A stretch of 64,000 nt of DNA from Dactylosporangium siamense. Its GTDB lineage: Bacteria > Actinomycetota > Actinomycetes > Mycobacteriales > Micromonosporaceae. The notes under the pieces are model-generated. The model was not told the DNA's origin and did no database searches. It saw nothing but the letters and a program-made list of their open reading frames with translations. The position numbers were made by a program, and so were the translations under genes. The DNA lies in contig NZ_BONQ01000003.1 of NCBI RefSeq assembly GCF_016862795.1, forward strand, positions 1 through 64,000, in the 5' to 3' direction. Positions 25,401 to 37,375 of the stretch are shown one piece after another (positions within the stretch are counted from its first letter, which is position 1; every line of letters starts with the position of its first letter).

Positions 25401-27007
25401 TCAGGTCAAGGTGGACGCGACCCGAGGCGCGCCAAGCAACGGCCGCCCGCCATGTCGTGATGGCCGACCCTGCTCAGATGGCCCAGACGGCGCTGGAAAC
25501 GATCCCGGTGCGGAAGGCGCCACCGTTCGGTGCCTGGGACGGTGGCCGTCCGCCGCACAGGCCACGGCGGGAACGATGTCGCCACGTCCGACGACGGCGA
25601 AACGGCGCAACTGCCGGTCCCGCACCTCGCCAGAGCGGCCCGGTCCGATGCCTGCGGTTGGCGACATTGGGCCAGCCCTCGGCGCCGCCCCCAAGGTCTG
25701 AGAAACGTCCCCGCCCCCGCCGAAGCAAGTAGCGATGGCTGCGAGGGCGACGAAGGCGGCAACAGCGTTGGTGAAGACGGTGCCCGTGACGGCGGTGGCT
25801 TCGACGGCAACGGTGTCGACGGTGGTGGCGGCAGCAGCGACGGTGGCGGCAGTAGCGACGGCGGCGGCGGGCACGGCGACGGCGGCGGCGGGCACGGCGA
25901 CGGCGGCGGCGGCGGTGGCGGCGGGGACGGCGGGGACGGCGGGGACGGGGACAGTAGCGGGGATCCCTGCATGGAAGCTGGCGGCGACGTCTGCGGCGGC
26001 GCCGGTCGCACCGAAGGCAACAGCGGCGACCGCGGCAACAGTGCCGACACAGCCGCGACCGACGGCGTGGATGGAGGCGGACGCCGCAACGGATGTGACG
26101 GTGGAGGCGGCTGCTGCGATGGAGGCAATTGCGATTGCAGCGGAGGTGAAGGCGGCGATGGAAGTGGCCCCTGCACCGAAACCGGCGACAACGTCCGCGA
26201 CGGCGCTGGCCGCGCCGGGGACAGCAACGGCAACCGCAGCGGCGATGCCGACGGCACCGGCACGGCCACAGCTGATGCCGGAATCGGAACCGATGGCGAT
26301 GGCGCTGGTGGTGGCACTGGTAGTGGTGGCGATGGCGGCGGTGGTGACGATGGCGGCGGCGGTGGTGGTGGTGGTGACGAAGGAGCGTGACCCGCTTGCC
26401 GGGGCGGAGTCCGAGCTGGTGTCGAAGCCAGCGGTGGAGCTGACGGCGCGGCGGGGCTCATCGTTGGTGCTGCAGCCGAGGGCGGAGTTGACGTCACAGG
26501 CGGAGGTGAGGTCGGCCGCGTTGCCGGAGTCGGCGCTGACGTCGCGTCCGGCGGCGCCTGCATCGTGGGCGGTGCAGTCCTCATCCGACGCTGCGGAGCA
26601 GGGCGCGACACGGCCGTGGAAGCAACAGCAGGGCGCGACACGGCCGTGGAAGCAAGAACAGGGCTCGGCACGGCCGTGGAAGCAAGAACAGGGCTCGGCA
26701 CGGCCGTGGAAGCAACAACAGGGCTCGGCACGGCTGCGGAAGCAACAACAGGGCTCGGCACGGCTGCGGGAGCAAGAGCAGGGTTGGCTTTCGGCTGTGT
26801 CCGGGCCGCCTGGAGCCGGGCCAGTTTGGTCGCGTGGCGGGCGGCCAGGCCATGCCTGCGAGCCTCGGCGAACTCGGCCCTGACCCGCAGCTTCTCTTCG
26901 CGCCGGCGGTTGGACTCGGCGTGTTGTGCGGCGAAGTGGGCGGTCCAGTCGAAGTCCTCGGCTGGGCTGGAGTCTGGTGCGTCCAACGAAAAGTACGGTC
27001 GTGGCAC
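25401..27007 (-). pseudogene. Low-complexity repeat protein gene, apparently frameshifted
   Basis: GTG 27007 follows an excellent GGGGGAGG ribosome site. The first 67 residues look like a real charged domain (PYFSLDAPDSSPAEDFDW, then RREEKLRVRAEFAEARRHG). Six copies of a 10-residue unit AVPSPV(V/L)AST follow, each encoded by 30 bp. After the repeats this frame becomes a Pro/Ser run with low GC at third positions. The neighbouring minus frame (ending TGA 25401-25403), from about 26585 on, has nearly all G/C third positions and encodes an Ala/Val/Thr-rich low-complexity chain. The simplest reading is one gene with a frameshift at the end of the repeat array. Function unknown. Confidence 0.45.
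26585..26785 (-). repeat. 30-bp tandem repeat array in coding sequence
   Basis: About six copies of GCCGTGCCGAGCCCTGTT(G/C)TTGCTTCC(G/A)C(G/A) (minus strand) encode the AVPSPVVAST-type decapeptides. The two copies nearest the 3' side read TCGCGCCCTGCT instead. A 30-bp period preserves frame, so the frame change seen here needs a separate indel. Confidence 0.8.
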
Positions 27008-27199
27008 GGGCTGCCTCCCCCCGGTAGGCCGCTGCCCTCCAGTTTCGAGGTCGCACAGCGTGGTGTCCAGTCGGGCGGGGGGCCAAAGACGGCACGGGAA
27101 AAGTTGTTATCGGCGCAGGTGGAAAACGTCGGGGGTGTCTGCGGGAATCTTAAAGTTCGTCTAATCCTATCCGCAGGTTCGGGCGCTTACCGTCGATGC

Positions 27200-30035
<2,836 letters not shown>

Positions 30036-30084
30036 CCGAAACACTGGCCGAAACACAAAGGCCGGAACACAAAAGCCGAAAACG

Positions 30085-30684
30085 CTAGATGCCGACCCGG
30101 GCCCTGATCACCGTGATCAGGGCCCCCTGCACGTCGGCGAGAGACCGGTCCGGTTCGAACACCAGCCAGTCCACCGCCACCACGAGACACACCCCGAACA
30201 GCGCCGCCGCCGCCATCCGCACGTCCAGCGCCGCGTCGAAGTGCCCCTCGTCCACGCCGCGCCGCAGCACCTGGGCGATCACGTCGACCGCCTCGCCCCG
30301 CAACAGCTGCAGGGTCTGGTGCCACTCGCGGTTGGTGCGCCACATCTCCGACAGCAGCAGTTGCGCGAATGAGCGGTGGCGCTCGATGTACGCCAGCTCC
30401 GCCCGGATGAGCGCCAGGACCGCCTCCGGCGGCGCCAAACCGCCCGCGGCGGCCCGGAAGTCGGCGGTGAGCAGCCCGACCCCATGCCGCAGCAGCTCCT
30501 CGAACAGCGCGTTCTTCGACGGGAAGTTGTAGTAGACGGTGCCCTTGGCGACGCCGGCGCGCAGGGCGATGTCCTCGACGGTCGTGGCGGAGAACCCGTG
30601 CTCGGCGATGAGGTCCATCGCGGCCTCGTACAGCCGCTGCCTGGTGTCGGTGCGTCGCCGGGTCCGGCCGTCTACCACGTACAA
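30085..30684 (-). CDS. TetR-family transcriptional regulator
   Basis: The protein has 199 aa from TTG 30684, with GTG 30678 as an alternative start. The N-terminal helix-turn-helix is classical: RQRLYEAAMDLIAEHGFSAT, then TVEDIALRAGVAKGTVYYNF and PSKNALFEELL. The C-terminal ligand domain is all helical. It is the last gene of the ABC/YhgE unit, 4 nt after the YhgE stop, and very likely represses that unit through the palindrome at 33415-33428. The inducer is probably a hydrophobic toxic compound. Confidence 0.92.
   Translation of the reverse strand: MYVVDGRTRRRTDTRQRLYEAAMDLIAEHGFSATTVEDIALRAGVAKGTVYYNFPSKNALFEELLRHGVGLLTADFRAAAGGLAPPEAVLALIRAELAYIERHRSFAQLLLSEMWRTNREWHQTLQLLRGEAVDVIAQVLRRGVDEGHFDAALDVRMAAAALFGVCLVVAVDWLVFEPDRSLADVQGALITVIRARVGI
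30099..30125. terminator. Palindrome at TetR 3' end, likely bidirectional terminator
   Basis: A 13-bp perfect inverted repeat (GGGCCCTGATCAC paired with GTGATCAGGGCCC) around one unpaired base lies inside the last codons of tetR and 64 bp after the convergent cellulase gene. It can end transcription from both sides while coding for the regulator's C-terminus. Confidence 0.6.
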
Positions 30685-30688
30685 CCCC

Positions 30689-32836
30689 CTACATCACCAG
30701 ATCCGGGTGCAGCTTCGACGGCGTCAGCAGCCGCCCCCGCCACGCGGCCAGGGTCGTCAGCGCGAACGCGAGCGCGGCGAAACCGGCCAGGACCACGGCC
30801 CCGGTGACGACCGTACCGCCCGGCCCGCCGTTGACGAGGTGCCGCACCCCTGACACGACGTACGTCATCGGCAGGAACGGGTGGACCGCCTGCAGGACGC
30901 CCGGCGTGGTCTCGATCGGGTACGTGCCGCCGGACGACGTGAGCTGCAGCATCAGCACGGCCAGGGCGGCCAGGCGGCCGGCCGCACCGAGCCTGGCGCC
31001 GAACCATTGCACGATCGCGGTGAACGCGACCGCGGTGAGGCACAGGAACCCGTACATCGCCAGGGGGTGCGCCGGGTGCAGGCCGAGCGCGAACCGGACG
31101 ACCAGGAACAGAGCCGTCGCCTGGACCACGCCGACCATGAGGCCGGGCAGCCAGCCGGCCAGGGCCACGCGGTGGGCGGGCGCGCCGGACATCAGGTGCC
31201 GGCGGGTCAGCGGGCGCAGCACCATGTAGCTGATCATCGCGCCGACCCACAGGGCGAGGCCGAGGAAGTACGGCGCGAACCCGGCCCCGTACGTGGCGGC
31301 GGGGTGTTCGGTGGAGCGGTCCAGGGCGACGGGGTCACCGAGGACGCCGGCGCGTTCGGCCCGGGTGTCGGGGTCGTAGCCGGGGATCTTCGCCGCGCCG
31401 TCGGACAGGCCGCGGGCCAGCCGGCTGGCGCCGTCGGACAGCTCGCCGAGGCCGCCGGCGAGCCGGTGCCCGCCGTCGGAGAGGGCGCCGAGGCCGTCGT
31501 CGAGCTGCCGGGCGCCGGTGGACAGCCGGAACAACCCGCCGTTCAGCTCGCGGGCGCCGTCAGCCGCGGCGCCGGTGCCGGCGTGCAGCTGGGCGGCGCC
31601 GTCGGCGAGCCGGTCGAGGCCGGCGGCGAGCTGGTCGACCTGCGCGCGGGCGGCGGCGACGTCGTCGGCGAGGTGCGGGGCGGCCGCCGCGACCTGCCGG
31701 GCGATCTTCGACGCGCGGTCCAGGTCGGCACGGACGGCGGCCAGGTCGCCGGTTTCCAGGCGGTGCTCCACCGAAGCGGCGGCGGCGACGGCGGCGTCCG
31801 CAGCCGCGACGGCGGCCTGGTATTCGGCGCCGTCGACGATCTGCGGATACCGCGAACCCAACCGTGAAAGCGCGGCCCGCGTCGCGGTCGCCCGCTGGGT
31901 CGCCGTCGTGGCCAGGGCGGGCAGCGCGTCGAGGTGCTCGCGCAGCAGGTCGGCGCCGTCGGCGATGGTGGTCGCCGCGGCCTCGATCAGCGCCGCGTTG
32001 TCGCGCAGGACCGGCTCGGCGGTGTCGGCGGCGGCGCCGACCCTGGTCGCCAGGAGCCGCCCGCCGGCGGCGGCCTGCGCGGTGCCGTCGGCGAGCTGCG
32101 CGGCGCCCTGGTCGAGCGCGACGAGCCCGTCGTACAGCTGCTGCGAACCTTTCGTGGCCTGGTCGAGGCCGCTCGTCAAGGCGCCGGCACCGCCCGCGGC
32201 CTGGTCGAGTCCGCTCACGAGCGAGCCGGCGCCGGCGCCGGCCTGGGTGGCGCCGGCGGCGAGTTGGCCCGCGGCGTCGGCGGCCTGCGCCGTCTGCGAC
32301 TTGAGGTCGGTGAAGCCGATCAGCATCCGGTCGAAGTAGCCGCCGGCGACGGACGCGGCGGCGCTGGCCCGCACCTCGGTGAAGACGCTGCGGGACAGCT
32401 GGCCGGTGAGGTAGTTGGTGGCGTCGTCGTTGACGACGAGGAGCCGCCCGCCGATCGGATCCCGGTCCGGGTCCGGCGGAGTGACGAGCGAGGCGGAGAA
32501 GTCCGCCGGGATCTCGAAGACGACCTCGAAACGCCCCTCCGCGAGGCCTTTGCGGGCCGCCTCGGCGGTGGTCTCCTGCCAGCCGAACACGTCGCGGCGC
32601 AGCAGCTTGGTGGTGAGGTCGGCGCCGGCGCGCACGGTGCTGCCGTCGGTGGCGGTCGCGGGTCGGTCCGCGTTGACCACGGCCACCGGGATGTGGCGCA
32701 TGTTGCCGTACGGATCCCAGAACGCCCACAGGTACAGCGCCCCGTACAGCAGCGGGATCAGCGCCAGGACGGCGAGCGCGGCGACGGTGATCGGTGCGCG
32801 GGTGAAGCGCCGCAGCTCGAACAGCGCGAGTCTCAT
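30689..32836 (-). CDS. YhgE/Pip-family ABC-2-type membrane protein
   Basis: The gene encodes 715 aa from ATG 32836, overlapping the ABC ATPase stop by 4 bp. The N-terminus RLALFELRRFTRAPIT with a membrane helix ending LYLWAFWDPYGNM is the YhgE/Pip signature. A large extracytoplasmic region (about 40-480) holds long helices with heptad-like LxxGxxQLxxG repeats (AGQLAAGATQAGAG, TGARQLDDGLGALSDG). Five or six C-terminal helices (about 500-700) form the ABC-2 permease part. Family members are phage receptors or subunits of lipid/drug exporters. The unit looks like a TetR-controlled exporter. Confidence 0.9.
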   Translation of the reverse strand: MRLALFELRRFTRAPITVAALAVLALIPLLYGALYLWAFWDPYGNMRHIPVAVVNADRPATATDGSTVRAGADLTTKLLRRDVFGWQETTAEAARKGLAEGRFEVVFEIPADFSASLVTPPDPDRDPIGGRLLVVNDDATNYLTGQLSRSVFTEVRASAAASVAGGYFDRMLIGFTDLKSQTAQAADAAGQLAAGATQAGAGAGSLVSGLDQAAGGAGALTSGLDQATKGSQQLYDGLVALDQGAAQLADGTAQAAAGGRLLATRVGAAADTAEPVLRDNAALIEAAATTIADGADLLREHLDALPALATTATQRATATRAALSRLGSRYPQIVDGAEYQAAVAAADAAVAAAASVEHRLETGDLAAVRADLDRASKIARQVAAAAPHLADDVAAARAQVDQLAAGLDRLADGAAQLHAGTGAAADGARELNGGLFRLSTGARQLDDGLGALSDGGHRLAGGLGELSDGASRLARGLSDGAAKIPGYDPDTRAERAGVLGDPVALDRSTEHPAATYGAGFAPYFLGLALWVGAMISYMVLRPLTRRHLMSGAPAHRVALAGWLPGLMVGVVQATALFLVVRFALGLHPAHPLAMYGFLCLTAVAFTAIVQWFGARLGAAGRLAALAVLMLQLTSSGGTYPIETTPGVLQAVHPFLPMTYVVSGVRHLVNGGPGGTVVTGAVVLAGFAALAFALTTLAAWRGRLLTPSKLHPDLVM

Positions 32837-33396
32837 CGGTGTCCCTCCAGCGCGAACGTCGGGCCCGTCAGGCACTCGCGGGCGGCGGTGACGACGGCGA
32901 CCCCGTCGTCCGTGAGCGCACGGAGTGCCTCGTCGAGCCGGGCACGCTCCACCGTGGACAGTCCACTGTCGACATCGTCGACGACGACCGCGGCGGGGCC
33001 GGCGATGCGGGCGAGGGTCAGGCCGAGCAGGTGCCGGCCCAGGGCGTCGAGGTCGCGGCCGAGGATCCCGGGGTCCAAGGGCAGGTCGTCGAAGCGGCGC
33101 GCGCGCCGGCCCAGCAGGAGGCGCCGCTCCTCGACGTGCTCGGCGACGGTCAGCGCGGGCTCCGGCTCGTGCACTCCGGGCACGTGGCCGAGCGCGACGA
33201 CGCCCGTGCGCCGGACCGTGCCGGCGCTGGTCCTGAAGCAGCCGGCGAGGGCGAGCAGCAGCGACGTGCGCCCGCTGCCGGCCGGGCCGGTGACGGTGAG
33301 CCGCTCCCCCGCCGCGACGTCGAGGTCGACGTCCTGGAACACCCAGCCGCGCCGGGTGCGGGCACCGAGCCCGCGCGCTTCCACAACCGTGGTCAC
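32833..33396 (-). CDS. ABC-type ATPase with degenerate nucleotide site
   Basis: This short 187-aa protein starts at GTG 33396. It has the ABC beta core (VEARGLGARTRRGWVFQDVDL) but a Walker A reading GPAGSGRTS, with Arg where the phosphate-binding Lys should be. There is no LSGGQ signature (the position reads LGRHLLGLTLARIAG). Walker B is AAVVVDDVDSG, with Asp-Val-Asp in place of the Asp-Glu pair. It may be a structural or regulatory partner of the YhgE protein rather than a true ATPase. Its stop overlaps the YhgE start. It is the first gene after the TetR operator. Confidence 0.82.
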   Translation of the reverse strand: MTTVVEARGLGARTRRGWVFQDVDLDVAAGERLTVTGPAGSGRTSLLLALAGCFRTSAGTVRRTGVVALGHVPGVHEPEPALTVAEHVEERRLLLGRRARRFDDLPLDPGILGRDLDALGRHLLGLTLARIAGPAAVVVDDVDSGLSTVERARLDEALRALTDDGVAVVTAARECLTGPTFALEGHR

Positions 33397-33414
33397 AACA
33401 GCCCCCTGACTTGT

Positions 33415-33428
33415 ACTGACCAGTCAGT
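33415..33428. promoter_or_regulatory. TetR operator palindrome
   Basis: ACTGACCAGTCAGT is a perfect 6-bp inverted repeat with a 2-base centre, typical of TetR-family sites, 19 bp upstream of the ABC ATPase start. The AT-rich TCTAAAAACAT beside it belongs to the promoter. It should be bound by the TetR protein encoded at the end of the same unit, giving feedback control. Confidence 0.75.
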
Positions 33429-33474
33429 CTAAAAACATGGGACTGCGATGACGCAAATGGATGTGCCCGAGGTC

Positions 33475-35112
33475 TCAGACCCGGAAGCCGGCCACCAGGG
33501 TCTGCACCTCGTGCGACATGCGGGCCAGCTCGGCCGACGTGCGCTGCGACTCCGCCACGCCCTCGGTCGTGACCTGGGCCGCAGTGGCGACCGCGCCGAT
33601 GCTGCCGGCGATCTCGCTGACGCCCCCGGCCGCCTCGGCGACCCCGCGGTTCATCTCGGCGGTGGTGGCGGTCTGCTCCTCCACCGCGGAGGCGATGGTC
33701 AGCTGGTAGTCGTTGACCTTCGCGATGATCTCGCCGATGTTCCGGATCGCGGTGACGGCCGTGTCCGTGTCGGTCTGGATGCTGGCGACCCGGCGCGAGA
33801 TGTCCTCGGTCGCCCGCGCGGTCTCCTGCGCCAGGTCCTTGACCTCGGTGGCCACGACCGCGAACCCCTTGCCGGCGTCCCCCGCACGGGCCGCCTCGAT
33901 CGTCGCGTTGAGCGCCAGGAGGTTGGTCTGCTCGGCGATCGACGTGATCGTCTTGACCACGTTGCCGATCTCCTGCGACGACTCGCCGAGCTTGGACACC
34001 GTGGCGTCGGTGGCCTTCGCCGCGGACACCGCCTCGCCGACGACGAGTGCGGCCTCGTTGGCGTTCTGCGAGATCTCCCGGATCGACAGGCTCAACTCCT
34101 GCGAGCCCGCCGAGACCGTGTGCACGTTGCGGGCCACCTCGTCGGCGGCGGTCACCACCACGGCGACCTGGCCGCTGGTCTGCGCCGCGCTCCCGGCGAT
34201 CTGGGTGCTGGCCCCCGACAGCTGCTCGGCCGCCGCGGCGAGCGAGGACGAGGTCAGCCCGAGCGTCTGCACCGCCGTGCGCATGCTCCGCGTCGCGCGG
34301 TTCAACGCGCCGGCCATGGTGCCGACCTCGTCCCGGGTGTCGACGTCGAGCCGCCCGGTGAGGTCGCCGTCGGCCATCCTCGTCAGCACCCCGCCGACCA
34401 GGCGGATCGGCCCCACGATGCGGCGCACCGTGACCCAGCCGAGCAACGCGGCGACCAGGCAGCCGGAGACCAGGCAGGCGATGATGGCGGCCCGGCTGTT
34501 CGAGTACTGACTGGCGTTGTGTCTCGCGGCGGCGGCGGCCTGCTCCGACTCGTGTCCGGCGAGCGCGTCGAGGGCCTTGTCGGCCGCGGCGATCGGAGCG
34601 GCGGCGCCGGCGTCGTAGGCCTTCCCGAACGCGGCGTTGTCGCTGTTGACGGCGGCCGGGATCAGCTGGGCGTCACGGACCTTGTGCAGGTTGGCGACCG
34701 CCTGCCGCAGCGCGGCGATCAGGGACTGCTGCGTGGCGTCCAGGCCGAGGGCCGCGTAGGCGTCGATGCCCGACTGCAACCGCTGCGCCGCATCGAGCGC
34801 GTGCTTGCGCTGCTCCTCGGTCGCCGCCGGACTGCTGGCGATGTTCATCAGGGCCAGCCCGTTGACCTCGTCGCTGAGCGCGCCCTGGGTGGCGTTGAGC
34901 ATGGTGGTCGACACCAGGTTGTCGGCGTAGATCGAGGTGGCGTTGGCGTTGGCGGTGCTGAGCGCGCTGAGCCCGGCCCAGGCCACGACGCCGCCCGCGA
35001 GCAGCCCGACCGCCAGCGCTCCGGTGATCTTCACCCCGATCCGCAGGTCACCGAACCACCGGGCGGGTCCGCCGGCGCGGCGGGGCGTCGTGACTTCGCT
35101 GTCAGACGGCAT
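33475..35112 (-). CDS. Methyl-accepting chemotaxis protein
   Basis: The protein has 545 aa from ATG 35112, with GATGAGG upstream. A membrane helix at about 28-52 ([21 protein letters not shown]) and another at about 210-232 frame a four-helix sensor domain (about 55-205). HAMP follows ([22 protein letters not shown]). The signalling domain has the hairpin tip [32 protein letters not shown] with the [14 protein letters not shown] segment. It lacks a C-terminal NWETF tether. No che genes are in the window, so its chemotaxis or other signalling partners are elsewhere. Confidence 0.93.
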   Translation of the reverse strand: MPSDSEVTTPRRAGGPARWFGDLRIGVKITGALAVGLLAGGVVAWAGLSALSTANANATSIYADNLVSTTMLNATQGALSDEVNGLALMNIASSPAATEEQRKHALDAAQRLQSGIDAYAALGLDATQQSLIAALRQAVANLHKVRDAQLIPAAVNSDNAAFGKAYDAGAAAPIAAADKALDALAGHESEQAAAAARHNASQYSNSRAAIIACLVSGCLVAALLGWVTVRRIVGPIRLVGGVLTRMADGDLTGRLDVDTRDEVGTMAGALNRATRSMRTAVQTLGLTSSSLAAAAEQLSGASTQIAGSAAQTSGQVAVVVTAADEVARNVHTVSAGSQELSLSIREISQNANEAALVVGEAVSAAKATDATVSKLGESSQEIGNVVKTITSIAEQTNLLALNATIEAARAGDAGKGFAVVATEVKDLAQETARATEDISRRVASIQTDTDTAVTAIRNIGEIIAKVNDYQLTIASAVEEQTATTAEMNRGVAEAAGGVSEIAGSIGAVATAAQVTTEGVAESQRTSAELARMSHEVQTLVAGFRV

Positions 35113-35175
35113 GGGAACCTCATCTGTCGCAGGGCTGCCTGTCCGTTCGGCGCCCGGCACACCCACCTGAGCAAA

Positions 35176-36075
35176 TCAATGTCCGAACCGCCGCACCCGG
35201 TGCGCGTCGACCAGGTCGAGCAGCGCCCGGACCGCCGCGCTCGGCCGGCGGGCGGACCCGGTCGCGACCCCGAACGTCCAGCGCAGCCGCGCCCCGCTGA
35301 CCGCCGGCGTGCGCAGGCCGTCCGCCGACCCGACGGAGAAGCGCGGGAGCAGCGCGACGCCGAGGCCGTTGCGCACATACTGGGCGACGGTGGCGATGTC
35401 GGCGACCTCCAGCGCCACCCTGCGCCGCAGCCCGGCGGCGGCGAACCCCCGGTCGACCTCGGTGCGGTTGCCGTAGCCGGGCGGCGAGTCGACGAACGGC
35501 TCGTCGGCGAGGTCGGCCAGGCTCACCGTGGCCCGCCCGGCCAGGGGATGCCCGTCCGGCAGCACCGCGACGATCGGCTCGGCGACGAGGACGCGCACCG
35601 ACAGCCCCGCGGGGGGCCGGCCGGCGAGCGACACGAACGCCACGTCGAGCTCCCCGTCCAGCAGCGACCTGGCCAGGCCCGCCGATCCCGTCGGTGCCGC
35701 CCGCAGCCGCAGGTCGACGCCGGGGTGCTCGGCCCGGAACTGGCCGAGCAGGCCCGGCAGGTCGATGAACCCGACCGAGATCAGCGTGCCGATGCGCAAC
35801 GTGCCCCGCAGCCCGCCGCGGACCTCGTCGACGGCGTCCCGGGCGGCCTGGGCCGCGTCGATGGTGGCCCGGGCCTCGGGCAGCAGCGCCGCACCCGCGT
35901 CGGTCAGCGCGACCCGCTGCGAGCTGCGCTCGAACAGCTGCGCGCCCAGCTCGCGCTCCAGGGACCGGATCGCGGCGGACACCCCGGACTGCACGACCCG
36001 CAGCCGCTCGGCGGCGCGCGAGAAGTTGCGCTCCTCGGCGACCGCCACGAAATACATGAGATGCCGCAGCTCCAT
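35176..36075 (-). CDS. LysR-family transcriptional regulator
   Basis: The gene encodes 299 aa from ATG 36075; a GTG codon just upstream is also in frame. The helix-turn-helix start MELRHLMYFVAVAEERNFS, then AAERLRVVQSGVSAAIRSLE and LGAQLFERSSQRVALTDAG, is classical. The effector domain (about 90-295) is of the periplasmic-binding type. It is transcribed divergently from an MFS exporter gene 70 bp away, the usual target arrangement. The inducer is unknown. Confidence 0.94.
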   Translation of the reverse strand: MELRHLMYFVAVAEERNFSRAAERLRVVQSGVSAAIRSLERELGAQLFERSSQRVALTDAGAALLPEARATIDAAQAARDAVDEVRGGLRGTLRIGTLISVGFIDLPGLLGQFRAEHPGVDLRLRAAPTGSAGLARSLLDGELDVAFVSLAGRPPAGLSVRVLVAEPIVAVLPDGHPLAGRATVSLADLADEPFVDSPPGYGNRTEVDRGFAAAGLRRRVALEVADIATVAQYVRNGLGVALLPRFSVGSADGLRTPAVSGARLRWTFGVATGSARRPSAAVRALLDLVDAHRVRRFGH

Positions 36076-36145
36076 CACGTTTCATGATAGTGCCCAGCAC
36101 GAACATTCGTCGCCGGTGCTGATGGTTCGCGGGCACAGTGTCCGC

Positions 36146-37375
36146 ATGACCACCCTGCTCGCCCGGCCCACCCCTGCCACCCCGACCGAAACCCGAGCCA
36201 GTCGCCACGAGCGGGGGTTCTGGACGATCGCGGTCGCGTTCGCGGTGTCCCTGGCGTTCACCGTCGTGCCGACCCCGCTGTGGGCGATCTACCAGCGCCA
36301 CGACGGCTACTCCACGATCGCGGTGACGATCGCGTTCGCCGCGTACGCCGTCGGCGTCATCGTCAGCCTCTTCCTCGCCGGGCACCTGTCGGACCGCTGG
36401 GGCCGGCGCCGGGTGCTGCTCCCCGCGATCCTGCTCGAGGCGGCCGCGGCGGCACTGTTCCTGACCTCGACGTCGCTCGGCGTGGTGATCGTCGCCCGGG
36501 TGCTGTCCGGCCTCGGCGTCGGCATGCTCACCGCGACGGCGACCGCGCACCTGTCGGAGCTGCACGCCGCCGCCCGACCGGCCGCCGGCCGGGCCCGGGC
36601 CGACCTGGTGGCGACGGTGGCCAACCTCGGCGGGTTCGCGTTCGGCCCGCTCGTCGCCGGCCTCCTCGCGCAATACGTCACGGCGCCGCTGCGCACGCCG
36701 TATGCCGTCTTCCTGGTGCTGCTGCTCGCGGCGGCCGTCGCCGTCGCGCGGGTCCCCGAGACCGTGTCCGTTCCGACGCTGCGGCAGCGGTACCGCCCAC
36801 AGCGCGTCACCGTGCCGGCGGCCGCCCGGCCCCGCTACTTCGCGGCCGGCGGTGGCGCGTTCGCCGCCCTGTCGGTGCTCGGGCTGTTCACGTCGCTCGC
36901 GCCGGCCTTCGTCGCCGGCACGCTGCACCACCCGTCCCGCGCCCTCGCCGGGCTGGTCGCGTCGATGGTGTTCGCCAGCGGCGCCGCCGCGCAGATCGTG
37001 CTGCGCCGCCAGCCGGTCCGCCGCCAGGTCGCCGGCGGCCTGGCGCTCATGACCGCCGGACTGCTCACGGTGACCGCCGGCGTGTGGGCGGCGAGCCTGC
37101 CGGTGTTCCTGCTCGGCGGCGCGGTCGCGGGTGCCGGCGCGGGCGCGCTGCTCAAGGGTGCCCTGTCCACGGTCGTCGACCTCGCGCCGCCGTCGACCCG
37201 CGGCGAGGCCCTGGCCGGGGTGTTCCTGGGCGGATACCTGGGGCTCGCGGTCCCCGTCCTCGGCCTGGGCGTGGCGACGCAGTTCCTGCCGGCGAGGGTG
37301 GCGCTGCTCGGCTTCGCCACCGTCATCGTCGTCGTGATCGCCGCCGTCAGCCGCCGGCTGCTGCGCTCGTCGTAG
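36146..37375 (+). CDS. MFS transporter
   Basis: This 409-aa major facilitator starts at ATG 36146, with about twelve hydrophobic segments. The loop 2-3 motif GHLSDRWGRRRVLLPA is the MFS signature (G-x3-D-R-x-G-R-R). The central loop is short. The final segments include GALLKGALSTVVDLAPPSTRGEAL. It is probably a drug or metabolite exporter controlled by the divergent LysR regulator. Its 3' end overlaps the convergent DUF305 lipoprotein gene by 29 bp. Confidence 0.92.
   Translation: MTTLLARPTPATPTETRASRHERGFWTIAVAFAVSLAFTVVPTPLWAIYQRHDGYSTIAVTIAFAAYAVGVIVSLFLAGHLSDRWGRRRVLLPAILLEAAAAALFLTSTSLGVVIVARVLSGLGVGMLTATATAHLSELHAAARPAAGRARADLVATVANLGGFAFGPLVAGLLAQYVTAPLRTPYAVFLVLLLAAAVAVARVPETVSVPTLRQRYRPQRVTVPAAARPRYFAAGGGAFAALSVLGLFTSLAPAFVAGTLHHPSRALAGLVASMVFASGAAAQIVLRRQPVRRQVAGGLALMTAGLLTVTAGVWAASLPVFLLGGAVAGAGAGALLKGALSTVVDLAPPSTRGEALAGVFLGGYLGLAVPVLGLGVATQFLPARVALLGFATVIVVVIAAVSRRLLRSS

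Noticed and set aside
25735-26883. A plus-strand Ala/Thr/Val-rich ORF of 382 codons
   Set aside because: It lies opposite the low-complexity gene, has no ribosome site, and its GC3 pattern is weaker than that of the minus frame; it is best explained as the antisense of repeats.
25700-27000. Repeat-rich segment considered as a mobile element
   Set aside because: No transposase, integrase, terminal inverted repeats or target-site duplications were seen.
30145-30165. GGTTCGAA-like string resembling a tRNA T-loop
   Set aside because: It lies inside the TetR coding sequence and no acceptor or anticodon stem can be folded around it.
33448-36087. An 879-codon plus-strand ORF across the chemoreceptor and LysR genes
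   Set aside because: Spans two real minus-strand genes and the gap between them and has shadow-type composition.
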